Positions 25,404 to 34,715 of a stretch of 45,100 nt of DNA are shown here, piece after piece. Each line of letters opens with the position of its first letter. Positions within the stretch are counted from its first letter, which is position 1. Made by a program: the position numbers and the translations under genes. The notes under the pieces are model-generated. The model ran no database searches. It was given only the letters and a program-made list of their open reading frames with translations, and was not told where the DNA came from. The DNA is taken from positions 1 through 45,100 of the forward strand of contig JBKECF010000020.1 of assembly GCA_047974375.1 (NCBI GenBank), given 5' to 3'. This DNA is from JBKECF01 sp047974375 (GTDB lineage: Bacteria > Bacillota > Clostridia > Lachnospirales > CAMZNU01).

Positions 25404-26957
25404 ATGAGTATATTAACTATAAAAAATATAAGCCATACCTTTGGTGATAGAATAATTTTTGAAGATGTGTCTTTTAGACTATTAAAAGGTGAACATATAG
25501 GGTTGATTGGTGCCAATGGCGAAGGTAAGTCTACTTTTATGAACATAATAACAAATAAGCTAATGCCAGATGAGGGAACAGTAACATGGGCGAATAAAAT
25601 TAAAGTTGGCTATTTGGATCAGCATACGGAACTAAAAAAAGAGCAAAGTATATATAATGTACTTCAAGATGCCTTTATAGACCTATATGAAGCAGAGAAG
25701 AAAATTAATGACTTGTACATGAAAATGGCAGAAGCTAAGGAAGATGAAGTAAATACCATGTTGGAAGAAGTATCTGAATACCAACATTTATTAGATGTAC
25801 ACGACTTTTATAATTTGGACAAAAAAATAGAGGAAGTTACACGTGGTATGGGTTTATACGAGATAGGGTTGGATACGCCTGTTGATGATTTATCTGGTGG
25901 ACAACGTACAAAAGTACTATTGTGTAAATTACTTTTAGAAAGCCCAGACATATTGCTTTTAGACGAGCCTACAAATTACTTAGATGAAGAACATATTGAC
26001 TGGCTAAGAAAATATTTACTTTATTATGAAAATGCTTTTATATTAATTTCTCATGATTTAGAGTTTTTAAATGAAGTAGTAAATATTATATATCATGTAG
26101 AGAATAGCAGGTTAACAAGGTATGTAGGAGATTACAATGAATTTTTACGAGTATATGAAGTTAATAAAAAACAGCTAGAAGCTCAATATAATAGGCAACA
26201 AGATGAAATAGCTAAGTTAAAAACTTTTATTAGTAAAAATAAAGCAAGGGTTGCCACAGCAAATATGGCAAAGTCTAGACAAAAGAAATTAGATAAAATG
26301 GATATAATAACTTTAGATGGAGAAAAACCAAAACCACAGTTTGACTTTTTAAAAGGAAAAACTTCCGATAAACTTATTTTTGAAACAAAGAATTTAATAA
26401 TAGGCTACGATAGCCACATATCTAAAGAAATGAATTTATATATGGAAAGAGGTATGAAGATTGCTATAGTTGGTGCTAATGGTATTGGTAAAACAACTTT
26501 AATGCGTAGTCTACTAGGTGAAATTAAACCATATTCAGGGGGTATTAATTTAGGGCACAATCAATTAGTAGGATATTTTAGACAAGAAATAAAAGAAGAT
26601 AACAATAATACTTGTATAGAAGATTTTTGGAGTGAATTTCCAAGTTATACACAATATGAAGTCCGTAAGGCCCTAGCTAAATGTGGTCTAACTACTAATC
26701 AAATTGAAAATAAAGTAAAAGTTTTAAGTGGTGGGGAACAAGCAAAAGTACGGCTTTGCAAAATAATAAATAGAGAGTCGAATATTTTGTTCCTAGACGA
26801 GCCAACGAACCACTTAGATAAAGACGCAAAGGAAGAACTTAAAAGAGCTCTTAGAGATTACACAGGAGCATTGCTTATGGTATGCCATGAGCCTGAGTTT
26901 TACGAAGATGTTGTAAATACAATTTGGGATCTTTCTGAATATAGTACATTAAAGTAA
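25404..26957 (+). CDS. ABC-F family ATPase
   Basis: 517-residue soluble ABC-F protein with two ATPase domains. Domain 1: GANGEGKST, LSGGQRTKVLL and LLLDEPTNYLD; domain 2: GANGIGKTT, LSGGEQAKVRLCK and LFLDEPTNHLD. The linker (about residues 230-320) is rich in Lys and Gln and enters the ribosomal E site in characterised members. It resembles YkpA/YbiT-type housekeeping translation factors rather than antibiotic-resistance members. It starts 11 bases after ade and is probably cotranscribed with it. Confidence 0.93.
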   Translation: MSILTIKNISHTFGDRIIFEDVSFRLLKGEHIGLIGANGEGKSTFMNIITNKLMPDEGTVTWANKIKVGYLDQHTELKKEQSIYNVLQDAFIDLYEAEKKINDLYMKMAEAKEDEVNTMLEEVSEYQHLLDVHDFYNLDKKIEEVTRGMGLYEIGLDTPVDDLSGGQRTKVLLCKLLLESPDILLLDEPTNYLDEEHIDWLRKYLLYYENAFILISHDLEFLNEVVNIIYHVENSRLTRYVGDYNEFLRVYEVNKKQLEAQYNRQQDEIAKLKTFISKNKARVATANMAKSRQKKLDKMDIITLDGEKPKPQFDFLKGKTSDKLIFETKNLIIGYDSHISKEMNLYMERGMKIAIVGANGIGKTTLMRSLLGEIKPYSGGINLGHNQLVGYFRQEIKEDNNNTCIEDFWSEFPSYTQYEVRKALAKCGLTTNQIENKVKVLSGGEQAKVRLCKIINRESNILFLDEPTNHLDKDAKEELKRALRDYTGALLMVCHEPEFYEDVVNTIWDLSEYSTLK

Positions 26958-26961
26958 ATTT

Positions 26962-26996
26962 ATCCCCCCTACTTAGTTATGCCTAGGTGGGGGGAT
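26962..26996. terminator. Hairpin between convergent ABC-F genes
   Basis: ATCCCCCC (26962-26969) and GGGGGGAT (26989-26996) form a perfect 8-bp, mostly G-C stem. It overlaps the last codons of the minus-strand gene and lies just after the plus-strand ABC-F stop, so it probably serves as terminator for both. The T run is poor on either strand. Confidence 0.6.
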
Positions 26997-28476
26997 TATT
27001 ATGTCAATTGCTTTAGTGGCTATGGTTTCCCTAAAAGATTTATCGTGTTCTACAAAAATAATAGTAGGTGAATATTCTATTATAAGTTGTTCTATTTGCA
27101 TACGGGAGTAAATATCAATATAATTTAGCGGTTCGTCCCATACATATAAATGTGCAGATTCGCAAAGGCTGCGAGCTATTAAAACTTTTTTCTTTTGTCC
27201 ACCTGAAAATTCTGAAATATCTTTTTCAAATTGGATTCGTTGGAAACCTAGTTTACGTAATATAGACTTAAATAAGCTTTCATCTATTTCATACTCCTTT
27301 GCATATTCTGATAACAAACCATTTAAATGTGTTGCATCTTGTGATACGTAGGATATAACAAGTTGAGAACCAACATTAGCACATCCAGTAAAATTTATAT
27401 CATGCCCAAGGATTAATTTAAGTAGGCTGCTTTTTCCACTGCCATTTTTTCCGTGAAGTGCAATACGATCTCCCTTATTTATTTGAGATGTAATCGGGGA
27501 ATTAATAGCTTTTTTATTATAATAAATAGTAACATTTGATAAATTAAGTAAAACATCTGAATGATAATTAGCGGGATGTATTTTTAAATTTTCAGTAGTT
27601 TCTATATCTTTTAAAAGTGTAGATTTTTCTTCTATAGCTTTTTGCTGCCTAGATACAATTACTTTTGAACGCTTCATCATTTTAGCGGACTTATGTCCAA
27701 TAAAGCCTGTATCTACTTTAGAGCCAGAGTTTGTAGAACCTTTTTTGCTTTTTTCAATTTTATTTGACCAACCAGCATTTTTTTTTGCTGAACTAGAAAG
27801 CCTAGTCACTTCTTTTTTTAACTTGCTATTTTTAGCAACTTCATAAGCGTTTTGATTTTCTTTATTATTCCACCATGAACTAAAATTTCCACTTTGCACA
27901 TCAATTGTGCTTCTATTAATAGACAGTATGTGGTTGACACAATTATCCAAAAAAAAACCTGTCATGGGATATTAATATAAATCCCTTTTTACTATTTAGA
28001 TATGAAGATACGATTTCTCGTGCCTCCATATCTAAGTGGTTTGTGGGTTCGTCTATTAATAGGAGCTGACCTTCTTTAAGAAAAAGAGCGGAAAGTAAAA
28101 CCTTAGTTTGTTCGCCATTAGACAGGGTGTTAAAGGGTCGGTATAAAACATCTACAGAAATATCAAGGGCATTCATTTCTTTCATAAACTCCCAGTCCTC
28201 AGCAGTTGTACATACCTCATGAAGTATATCTATAGTTGTATTATTTTTATTCTTTACAAAATATGGGAAATAATCAAATTCTACAGATGAAATTATATTG
28301 CCCTCATATTCGTATTTATTAAGGAGTAGATTAAATAGTGTTGTTTTGCCTCTGCCGTTCCTACCTATTAAACCAAGTTTCCAATTGCTATCAATTTGAA
28401 AATTGACATTATTAAATATGCAATCGTAACTTGTTGGGTATGAGAATGTTAGATTCTCTACTTTAATCATAGACAT
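26973..28476 (-). pseudogene. ABC-F ribosome-protection-type protein, frameshifted in a T9 run
   Basis: Minus-strand ABC-F protein resembling antibiotic-resistance members (Vga/Lsa/CplR-like). The front part has GRNGRGKTT, LSNGEQTKVLL and LLIDEPTNHLD and ends at SHDRFF; the back part resumes in another frame with FLDNCVNHILSINR, then GKNGSGKSS, FSGGQKKKVLIARSL and VWDEPLNYID. The break falls in a run of nine T (minus strand; plus-strand A 27949-27957). Eight T would restore one frame of about 500 residues. The start is the ATG at 28476 with AAGGAGG. It is inactive as written, but could be a sequencing artefact or a slippage switch. Confidence 0.82.
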
Positions 28477-28506
28477 AGTAACCTCCTTAAATAACAAACA
28501 TAATAC

Positions 28507-29553
28507 TTATTGAGTTAATTCTGCCATTAAGTCTTTAACTGACATTATTTTATCGCATCTGTAGGCATTACTGCCACAAAAAACAAGTCCATTGTCCACA
28601 TCACCTTTAACAGAACGTATTAATCTATCTGTTATACAGTAGGGTATAGTTTTTATATCGCATTTAGCAAGACATTTATAGCATTTATTTATATCTTCTC
28701 TTATAGAAGATTTAGTAAATTTATTAGCAATTGCTCTGCCAGGTAATCCTACAGGGCTTGAGCATAGTTTTACATCCTCTTTTTTTGCGGATATATATGC
28801 TTGTTTAAATTCTTCTGATGCGTCACATTCGTATGTGGGTACAAATCTTGTTGCCATTTGCACACCATTTGCACCAATGGAAAGACAGTGTTCAATATCA
28901 TTTTTATCAAAAACACCACCTGCATAGATTACAGGGACTTCCTTGTTGAATTTCACTTCAAATTCTTTGACGTATTCAACTATATTTTTAAATTCATCAT
29001 CGAAATTCTTTGCATTTTCATAAGCTATAATATCTTCTTTTTTAAATCCTAGGTGACCACCTGCCTTGTGGTTTTCAACTACTAACATATCGCAAGTTAT
29101 GTCATCTTTTTTTTCCCATCTCTTTAAAATTACCCTTGCTGCTTTTAAAGATGATACGATGGGAGCTATTTTAACACCTGTGTTTTTTACTAGCTGTGGG
29201 AGTTTCATTGGCAAGCCAGCACCAGATATAATAATATCAACACCACTACTTATGGCACACTTAACATATTCTTCGTACATGTTTTGTGCAACCATTATAT
29301 TTACGCCTATAGGTCCGCCTAATGCCTTCTCCTTTGCAATTAGAATATGCTCTTTTAAAGCTTTTAAATTTGCCTCAATAGGATTCTTTTTAAACAAAGG
29401 GTCTAAATAACCTATTTGTGCAGCGGATATTACTCCTAATCCACCTGCTAAAGTAACGCTAGATGCAAGGTTGGACAGACTAACACCAACTCCCATCCCA
29501 CCTTGTATAATGGGATATTTTAACTTAATATTACCTATTTCTAATGATTTCAC
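28507..29553 (-). CDS. FabK/nitronate-monooxygenase-like FMN enzyme
   Basis: 348-residue TIM-barrel flavoprotein of the NPD/FabK superfamily. The N terminus PIIQGGMGVGVSLSNLASSV and GGLGVISAAQIGY, the phosphate-binding VVENHKAGGHLGF and VIYAGGVFDKNDIEH, and GANGVQMATRFV are all typical. The C-terminal extension contains several cysteines (CYKCLAKC, FCGSNAYRC), found in a clostridial subgroup annotated as nitronate monooxygenase. It may be an enoyl-ACP reductase or an oxidoreductase with another substrate; the Cys-rich tail argues against classic FabK. Its leader shares a motif with the pta leader. Confidence 0.85.
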   Translation of the reverse strand: MKSLEIGNIKLKYPIIQGGMGVGVSLSNLASSVTLAGGLGVISAAQIGYLDPLFKKNPIEANLKALKEHILIAKEKALGGPIGVNIMVAQNMYEEYVKCAISSGVDIIISGAGLPMKLPQLVKNTGVKIAPIVSSLKAARVILKRWEKKDDITCDMLVVENHKAGGHLGFKKEDIIAYENAKNFDDEFKNIVEYVKEFEVKFNKEVPVIYAGGVFDKNDIEHCLSIGANGVQMATRFVPTYECDASEEFKQAYISAKKEDVKLCSSPVGLPGRAIANKFTKSSIREDINKCYKCLAKCDIKTIPYCITDRLIRSVKGDVDNGLVFCGSNAYRCDKIMSVKDLMAELTQ

Positions 29554-29697
29554 TATTATTTTCCCTTCTATTTACGGCTAATCAATAAGAACTAGCCCCT
29601 AACCCTCAACGCTATACATCTGAATTTTAACTAAATGAAAATTCAGACAGTGGGGGTTCAAGCCCCTGATGACGGATAGGCCACTCGACTTAGTAAA
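29554..29697 (-). promoter_or_regulatory. Structured leader of the FabK-like gene (shares motif with pta leader)
   Basis: About 145-base minus-strand leader. It starts with GAGTGGCCTATCCGTCA (from 29686 down), then a stem GGGG/CCCC with loop CTTGAA, then CCCACTG, then a 10-bp hairpin (TCTGAATTTT at 29647-29638 with AAAATTCAGA at 29628-29619). The same order, with related sequence ATCCGTCA ... CTTG ... CCCACT followed by a long hairpin, occurs in the pta leader. A later hairpin GGCTA/TAGCC lies nearer the gene. I cannot assign it to a known RNA class. Confidence 0.55.
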
Positions 29698-29703
29698 TAT
29701 TTA

Positions 29704-30111
29704 TTATTTAATATTTATTAAATGTGATAGCAATAAATATTTACTAATATCATTTTTTTTAATTATTTCTTCTATTCTATCACTGTAAAAAGTGTATGTG
29801 CTTATATATTGATTATAGTATTCTTCAATACCAATATCCGCATCAATTTTTTTTAATATTTTACCTATTTCTTCTAATCTATATATTTCCTTGTATTTGG
29901 ATATGAAAAATAAAAAAAATAAATGATGTTTATTGTAGTATTTTTTATTATCCAGTGGTGGCAATATATTTAGCTTTAAGTAGTTGCTTATAGTATCTCT
30001 TGTAAATTTTATATTATTTTTATTAAAAAAATCTATTACATTTGATACTAAAAGGGTATCTCTATAACTATCGATATTTGAAAAAATATTAATTTGTGTG
30101 TCCAAAGCCAC
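29704..30111 (-). CDS. DUF1836-like predicted DNA-binding protein
   Basis: 135 residues. The segment FTRDTISNYLKLNILPPLDNKKYYNKHHLFFLF resembles the MerR-like helix-turn-helix of DUF1836 proteins (broken into shorter motifs here: TRDTISNYLKLNILPP and KKYYNKHHLFFL). The GTG start at 30111 overlaps the end of dut by 23 bases and has GAGGAG upstream. A regulatory role is likely but its targets are unknown. The promoter of the FabK-like gene lies within its last codons. Confidence 0.68.
   Translation of the reverse strand: MALDTQINIFSNIDSYRDTLLVSNVIDFFNKNNIKFTRDTISNYLKLNILPPLDNKKYYNKHHLFFLFFISKYKEIYRLEEIGKILKKIDADIGIEEYYNQYISTYTFYSDRIEEIIKKNDISKYLLLSHLINIK
29705..29733 (-). promoter_or_regulatory. 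Promoter of the FabK-like gene
   Basis: On the minus strand TTGCTA (29733-29728), 17-base spacer, TAAATA (29710-29705). It is weak but well spaced, places the start near 29697, and thus puts the shared leader motif at the very 5' end of the RNA, as in the pta leader. Confidence 0.5.
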
Positions 30112-30523
30112 CAGCTCCTCTATCAGTTTCGTCTAATTCTTTTACTTCATAGAAGTCTACTATTTCTACTTTGTTTATTACTAATTGTGCAATTCTCATA
30201 CCCCTGGTAATTTTGAAGTCATCATTGCCTAAATTAATAATAATTACGCCTATTTCTCCTCTGTAGTCTGCATCTATAGTGCCTATGCCATTTACTAGAG
30301 CTATACCGTTTTTTAATGCGTAGCCACTTCTTGCCCTTACTTGTGCTTCGTAGCCCTTTGGTATGGAAATTTGCACCCCTGTTTTTATTAGCTTAATATC
30401 GCCGTTTTTCATTATAACATCATCATTTATATTTGCAAACAAATCCATTCCTGCTGCACTTTCCGACATAAATTTTGGTAAAGGGAGGTCTTTCGCATCT
30501 TCAGTTTTTTTTATGTAAAACAT
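30089..30523 (-). CDS. dut: Deoxyuridine triphosphatase
   Basis: 144-residue homotrimeric-type dUTPase, hydrolysing dUTP to dUMP and pyrophosphate to keep uracil out of DNA. All five motifs are visible: AAGMDLFANI (I), RSGYALKNGIALVNG (II), GTIDADYRGEIGVI (III), RIAQLVI (IV) and RGAGGFGHTN (V, the P-loop-like tail). It abuts the M16 peptidase gene upstream (one-base overlap) and overlaps the DUF1836 gene downstream. Confidence 0.97.
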   Translation of the reverse strand: MFYIKKTEDAKDLPLPKFMSESAAGMDLFANINDDVIMKNGDIKLIKTGVQISIPKGYEAQVRARSGYALKNGIALVNGIGTIDADYRGEIGVIIINLGNDDFKITRGMRIAQLVINKVEIVDFYEVKELDETDRGAGGFGHTN

Positions 30524-31779
30524 TATTTATACTCCTTAATGTATTTATTTATATTCGAATTGACTTTACCTACTGCACTTATACTCATATTTGTGAAGTC
30601 TAAAACTTTATTTATTGTAGCTTCTAGCCTATCTAAGGTTACACAGTTTATGTTATTTAAAATTTCATCGGCTGTCTTAATTTTACCGTATTGGCATAAA
30701 TATGACCCCATGGATAACATTCTACCAGATGGGCTTTCTAAAGACAAAATATACGAGCTTTTTAAACGTTCCTTAGTTTTATCTAATAGGTCTTTGTCTA
30801 TTAGGTTTCTTTTTAAGCTGCTTAATTCATTTTCTATTAATTCTATAGTTTGGATCGTATTAGACTCACTTACAGCTGTATAAATTGAAAACAAACCTAT
30901 GTCGGAATATGCTGTATTTTCAGAAAATATAGCATAGCAAAGACCTTTTTCTTCACGGATTTTTTGGTTTAATATGGAACTCATTCCATTGCCCAATAGT
31001 GTGCTGAATATTGCTAAGTCATAATATTCCAATGTGTTTTTGGCAGTGCCTTCAAAGGCTATATTTATATGATTTTGTTCAATATCTTTTTCTTTTAAAA
31101 CAATGGATTTATTATATGTTGCTGATAAATTAATATCTTTAAAGTCATTATTTATAAAGACACCAAATTGTTTTTCTAATAAATCTATTGCTTTGTTAAA
31201 GTCTATATTGCCTACAATGGATATTACTGTATTTTGCGTAGAATACCTTCTATTGAAAAAATTAATAAAGTCATTTCGTCTGAACTTGCTTATTATCTCT
31301 TTTTTACCAGAAATAGCCATGCCTAATGAACTATCTGAAAAAACCTTAGATGTTAAGATTTCATAAGATAAATCGTCAGGATAATCTTCATGCATGTTTA
31401 TTTCTTCTAAAATAACATTAGCTTCTTTTTCTATGGCACTTTCTTCAAAAAGCGAGTTAAAATACATATCGCTTAAAATGTCTACAGATGTTGAAAAATG
31501 GGTATCTAGAGTTTTGGTAAAATAATATGTCATTTCTTTAGTTGTGCCGGCATTTATATATCCACCTACACTATCTATTGCATCGGCTATTTCTTTAGCA
31601 TTTCTATTTTTTGTCCCTTTAAAAAGCAAATGCTCTATAAAATGGGATATTCCATTTTCATTTATTTTTTCGTATCGTGATCCGTTTTTAACAAAAACTC
31701 CTACGGATACAGAGCGAAAAATAGGTGTATTTTCAAGGACTACTTTTATTCCATTACTTAATGTTCTTATTTCGTACAT
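30523..31779 (-). CDS. M16-family zinc peptidase
   Basis: About 418-residue metallopeptidase of the M16 (pitrilysin/processing-peptidase) family, a single-length unit that should dimerise. The inverted zinc motif HFIEHLLFKGT (HxxEH) and the distal glutamate in EANVILEEINMHED are present. A ribosome-binding-like GTGAG precedes the ATG at 31779; a GTG nine bases upstream is the alternative. It is homologous to Bacillus YmxG/MlpA. It sits between lgt and dut with almost no spacing, hence one operon. Confidence 0.93.
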   Translation of the reverse strand: MYEIRTLSNGIKVVLENTPIFRSVSVGVFVKNGSRYEKINENGISHFIEHLLFKGTKNRNAKEIADAIDSVGGYINAGTTKEMTYYFTKTLDTHFSTSVDILSDMYFNSLFEESAIEKEANVILEEINMHEDYPDDLSYEILTSKVFSDSSLGMAISGKKEIISKFRRNDFINFFNRRYSTQNTVISIVGNIDFNKAIDLLEKQFGVFINNDFKDINLSATYNKSIVLKEKDIEQNHINIAFEGTAKNTLEYYDLAIFSTLLGNGMSSILNQKIREEKGLCYAIFSENTAYSDIGLFSIYTAVSESNTIQTIELIENELSSLKRNLIDKDLLDKTKERLKSSYILSLESPSGRMLSMGSYLCQYGKIKTADEILNNINCVTLDRLEATINKVLDFTNMSISAVGKVNSNINKYIKEYK

Positions 31780-31791
31780 ATTACTCACTTT

Positions 31792-32664
31792 CTATTTATT
31801 GTTTGAATTGTTTACACGGCGTATATTTACAAAAATCATTACTATACTTATAAGCACAAAAGAGAAAGATAATAGCATGGAAACAGGTATACCAGTTGAG
31901 CCTATTATTAATTGGTCAGTTCTAAAGGACTCAATTATAAAACGTCCAACTCCGTATAGCATAAAGTATAAATAAAATATATGGCCGTGGAATTTTTTCT
32001 TTTTGCTCCAGTAATATAAAAATATACAAACCATTACATTCCAAAAGGATTCGTAGAGGAAAGTTGGCTGAACTTGTGCGTATGAATATGCGTCGCCAAC
32101 ATCTAATGTATAAATTTTATCGACAATTGAATCCGGCATATGGCTAATTACATCGGTGCGTATCGCCATGGCAAATAAGCCGTCTGTATACCCGCCGAAA
32201 GCTTCTTTATTGAAAAAATTCCCCCATCTTCCAATGGCTTGGCCAAGGGCTAAACCAGGCATTATATAGTCCGATAGTTCAAAAAAATTTAGTTTTTTTC
32301 TTTTGCAATAAATTAAAGCAGATAAAAATCCACCGATTATACCGCCGTAAATTGCCAATCCGCCATTTCTTAAATTAAATATTTGAATTAAATTTTGTCT
32401 GTAAAAATCCCATGAAAAAGCTACATAATATAATCTTGCTCCAACTATAGCTGAAATAAATCCGAAAAAAATATAATCTAAATAAACATCAGGTTTAATG
32501 CCGAATCTTTTTGCGTTATGGCCACCTAGTGTCATGCCTAAAAAAAATGCTAAACCAATAAATATACCATACCAATAAACAGATATACCGAATATATTTA
32601 TAGCTACATTACTTAAATGTTCAATTTCAATTCCAAGATTTGGAAACATTATTTCTGGATACAT
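31792..32664 (-). CDS. lgt: Prolipoprotein diacylglyceryl transferase
   Basis: 290-residue membrane enzyme with about seven helices that transfers diacylglycerol to the lipobox cysteine of prolipoproteins. The Lgt signature appears as IGRWGNFFNKEAFGG (family GRxGNFxN-E-G), with NGGLAIYGGIIGG and YGVGRFIIESFRTDQ. The ATG at 32664 has AAGGA upstream; an in-frame ATG 15 bases earlier lies before that binding site and is less likely. It is the first gene of the lgt-M16-dut-DUF1836 group. Confidence 0.95.
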   Translation of the reverse strand: MYPEIMFPNLGIEIEHLSNVAINIFGISVYWYGIFIGLAFFLGMTLGGHNAKRFGIKPDVYLDYIFFGFISAIVGARLYYVAFSWDFYRQNLIQIFNLRNGGLAIYGGIIGGFLSALIYCKRKKLNFFELSDYIMPGLALGQAIGRWGNFFNKEAFGGYTDGLFAMAIRTDVISHMPDSIVDKIYTLDVGDAYSYAQVQPTFLYESFWNVMVCIFLYYWSKKKKFHGHIFYLYFMLYGVGRFIIESFRTDQLIIGSTGIPVSMLLSFSFVLISIVMIFVNIRRVNNSNNK

Positions 32665-32746
32665 ATTAATTCCTTTCATAGTTATGAGTTTACTATCAGA
32701 TTATATATTAATAAGAATATATAATCAAATATGATTTTTTTACAAA

Positions 32747-32787
32747 ATAAAACTCCCCGACATCAATAATGAGTCGAGGAGTTTTAT
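32747..32787. terminator. Bidirectional terminator between the AIM24 gene and lgt
   Basis: ATAAAACTCC (32747-32756) pairs with GGAGTTTTAT (32778-32787), extended inwards by CGAC/GTCG. It ends the minus-strand AIM24-family transcript 16 bases after its stop codon. Confidence 0.88.
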
Positions 32788-32802
32788 TTATATAAAATTT
32801 AA

Positions 32803-33483
32803 TTAGTTACCTGTTATAATATAAGGTGATATGGCTGTTCCGAAGGAAGGTAGTTGCCTAGATTGGACATATATTTTTCCTTCACCTGAAAAATACATGG
32901 CTAAACCTTCGCCGCTTTTAAATCCGAAAGTTCCAGAGGCAATATCTAAGTTATAAGTTAAATTTGAATCCCATGCAACTACATGGCTATTGTCAATTAC
33001 TATTTTTTCTCCAAATTTTAATTCATATTCAACTATTTCACCAAAGCCCGAAATAAATACTTGTCCATTTCCTTTGGTATGCATATTAAAAAAACCACCA
33101 CTTCCACCTAAAAGTGCTTTTCCTATGCCGGAAACACGTTTAACATCGTATTCTACCCCGTTAGTAGAGGCAAGAAAAACACCGTCATTTAATATGTATT
33201 GGTTATTACCGACTTCCAATGACATTATTTCGCCTAAAGCATGTGGAGCAATAGTAAGTTGGGCGTTGCTTTCTGTAGCTGTAGCTGTTGTAATAAACAT
33301 TGACTCGCCACTTGTTAATGCCCTACCTATGGACTTGAAAAAACCTCCATTTGTTTTTCCTGCTAAATCAATTTTGCCATTATGACCTAAAAATGATCCT
33401 CGTTCAATTCTTACATTTTCACCTATGTTCATAAAAAAACTTACAGTAGGTGCAAAAGTTGATTGGCTAATTTTATATTCCAT
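32803..33483 (-). CDS. AIM24/TIGR00266-family protein
   Basis: 226-residue protein of the AIM24 (TIGR00266) family, a tryptophan-RNA-binding-attenuator-like beta fold that is glycine-rich (GGFFKSIGRALTSGESMFIT, GGSGGFFNMHTKGNGQVF). Bacterial members have no settled function; some are linked to membrane-associated complexes. The ATG has AGGAAT upstream. It has its own terminator, and no membrane segment or signal peptide is seen. Confidence 0.88.
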   Translation of the reverse strand: MEYKISQSTFAPTVSFFMNIGENVRIERGSFLGHNGKIDLAGKTNGGFFKSIGRALTSGESMFITTATATESNAQLTIAPHALGEIMSLEVGNNQYILNDGVFLASTNGVEYDVKRVSGIGKALLGGSGGFFNMHTKGNGQVFISGFGEIVEYELKFGEKIVIDNSHVVAWDSNLTYNLDIASGTFGFKSGEGLAMYFSGEGKIYVQSRQLPSFGTAISPYIITGN

Positions 33484-33545
33484 ATTAATTCCTTTCTTAA
33501 TAACATTAAATTATATATTAAAATAGAATTCATCTATTTATAATA

Positions 33546-34703
33546 CTACTTGTTTAAAAATTCTATGGCAGCTTGTAATTGAATGTCATCTTTTTTCTCC
33601 ATAGTAAATCCATTTTCTAATTCATCATATGGGACTTCAATATCAGGTTTAATGCCTATGTCATGTATATAATTTCCTTTTGGAGTAAAATATTGTGCAA
33701 TAGTTGTTTTTATAGCACTGCCATCAGGAAGGGGGAAGAGTGTTTGTACTAGTCCTTTTCCAAAAGTTGTTTCACCAACAACCGTAGCTACTTCATAATC
33801 TTTAGCGGCACCTGTTACTACTTCGGAGGCACTGGCACTATATTCATTTGTAAGTATTACTAAAGGTATATTTATAGCATCTTCATTAGAAAATTCAGTT
33901 TCTTTATTACCTTGTTTGTCCTCGGTGTAAACAATTTTTCCTTCTGGAACTAAACTATCGGCAATTTTAACTGACACATCGAGAAGACCTCCGGGATTGT
34001 TTCTCAAGTCAATAATCATTTTTTCTACACCTTTGTTTTGTAAATCTTCAAGGGCATCGAAGTATTGTTTTTCTGTAACTACATCAAAATTTGTAATTTT
34101 AATATATCCAATATTATTTTCTAGTATTTCATGGCTAACAGTTGGAGTGTCAATTTCTTCTCGTGTTATTGTTATATCTGATTTTTCACCTTTGTTGTTT
34201 ATTATAGTAACATTTACAGTTGTACCTTTTTCGCCTTTCATTTGGCTTGTTGCTCTCTGTAACTCATCACCAAAAACTTCTTGGCCATTTACATGAGTAA
34301 TGAAGTTACCAGGTAATAAGCCGGCTTTTTCACTAGGAGAGCCAGGAAAAACTGTAACGATTTCCACATAATTTTCCTCGTTGTCACCTGTCACTATAGC
34401 ACCAATTCCGTAGTATGTGCCACTAATACTTTCTGTATAATCATTATATATTTCTTTAGTCATATATTCAGAATATGGATCGTCCAACGCACTAATCATA
34501 CCTTTATACATTTCCTCTTCTAGTTTTTCATCGCTATATCCTCCTATATAGTAATAATCTAAAACTGATTTTATGTAGCTTGATTTGTCTGCGATAGACA
34601 TTTTTCCTTGAATATAACTGCTAAAAGCCTCCTGTGCAGTAAGTGCTACAACGGTAGTACTTACTCCTAAAATCATGCCTATAAAAAGTCCTTTATTTTT
34701 CAT
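33546..34703 (-). CDS. S41 carboxy-terminal processing peptidase (CtpA/CtpB type)
   Basis: 385-residue exported protease. It has an N-terminal signal anchor (GLFIGMILGVSTTVVAL), a PDZ domain (PGSPSEKAGLLPGNFITHVNG, split around a short linker) and an S41 catalytic domain with IIDLRNNPGGLLDVS, the nucleophile region YSASASEVV and lysine in GETTFGKGLVQT. It starts 12 bases downstream of the M23 hydrolase gene. In Clostridia this group (FtsE, FtsX, M23, Ctp) works in controlled cell-wall cleavage during division. Confidence 0.95.
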   Translation of the reverse strand: MKNKGLFIGMILGVSTTVVALTAQEAFSSYIQGKMSIADKSSYIKSVLDYYYIGGYSDEKLEEEMYKGMISALDDPYSEYMTKEIYNDYTESISGTYYGIGAIVTGDNEENYVEIVTVFPGSPSEKAGLLPGNFITHVNGQEVFGDELQRATSQMKGEKGTTVNVTIINNKGEKSDITITREEIDTPTVSHEILENNIGYIKITNFDVVTEKQYFDALEDLQNKGVEKMIIDLRNNPGGLLDVSVKIADSLVPEGKIVYTEDKQGNKETEFSNEDAINIPLVILTNEYSASASEVVTGAAKDYEVATVVGETTFGKGLVQTLFPLPDGSAIKTTIAQYFTPKGNYIHDIGIKPDIEVPYDELENGFTMEKKDDIQLQAAIEFLNK

Positions 34704-34715
34704 AAATCCTCTTTT

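Noticed and set aside
29629..29689. tRNA-like T arm (GGGGGTTCAAGCCCC) read on the plus strand
   Set aside because: The stem does not have a 5-bp/7-base T-arm geometry, there is no acceptor stem or anticodon arm, and the related copy at 21046-21091 lacks the T-loop sequence.
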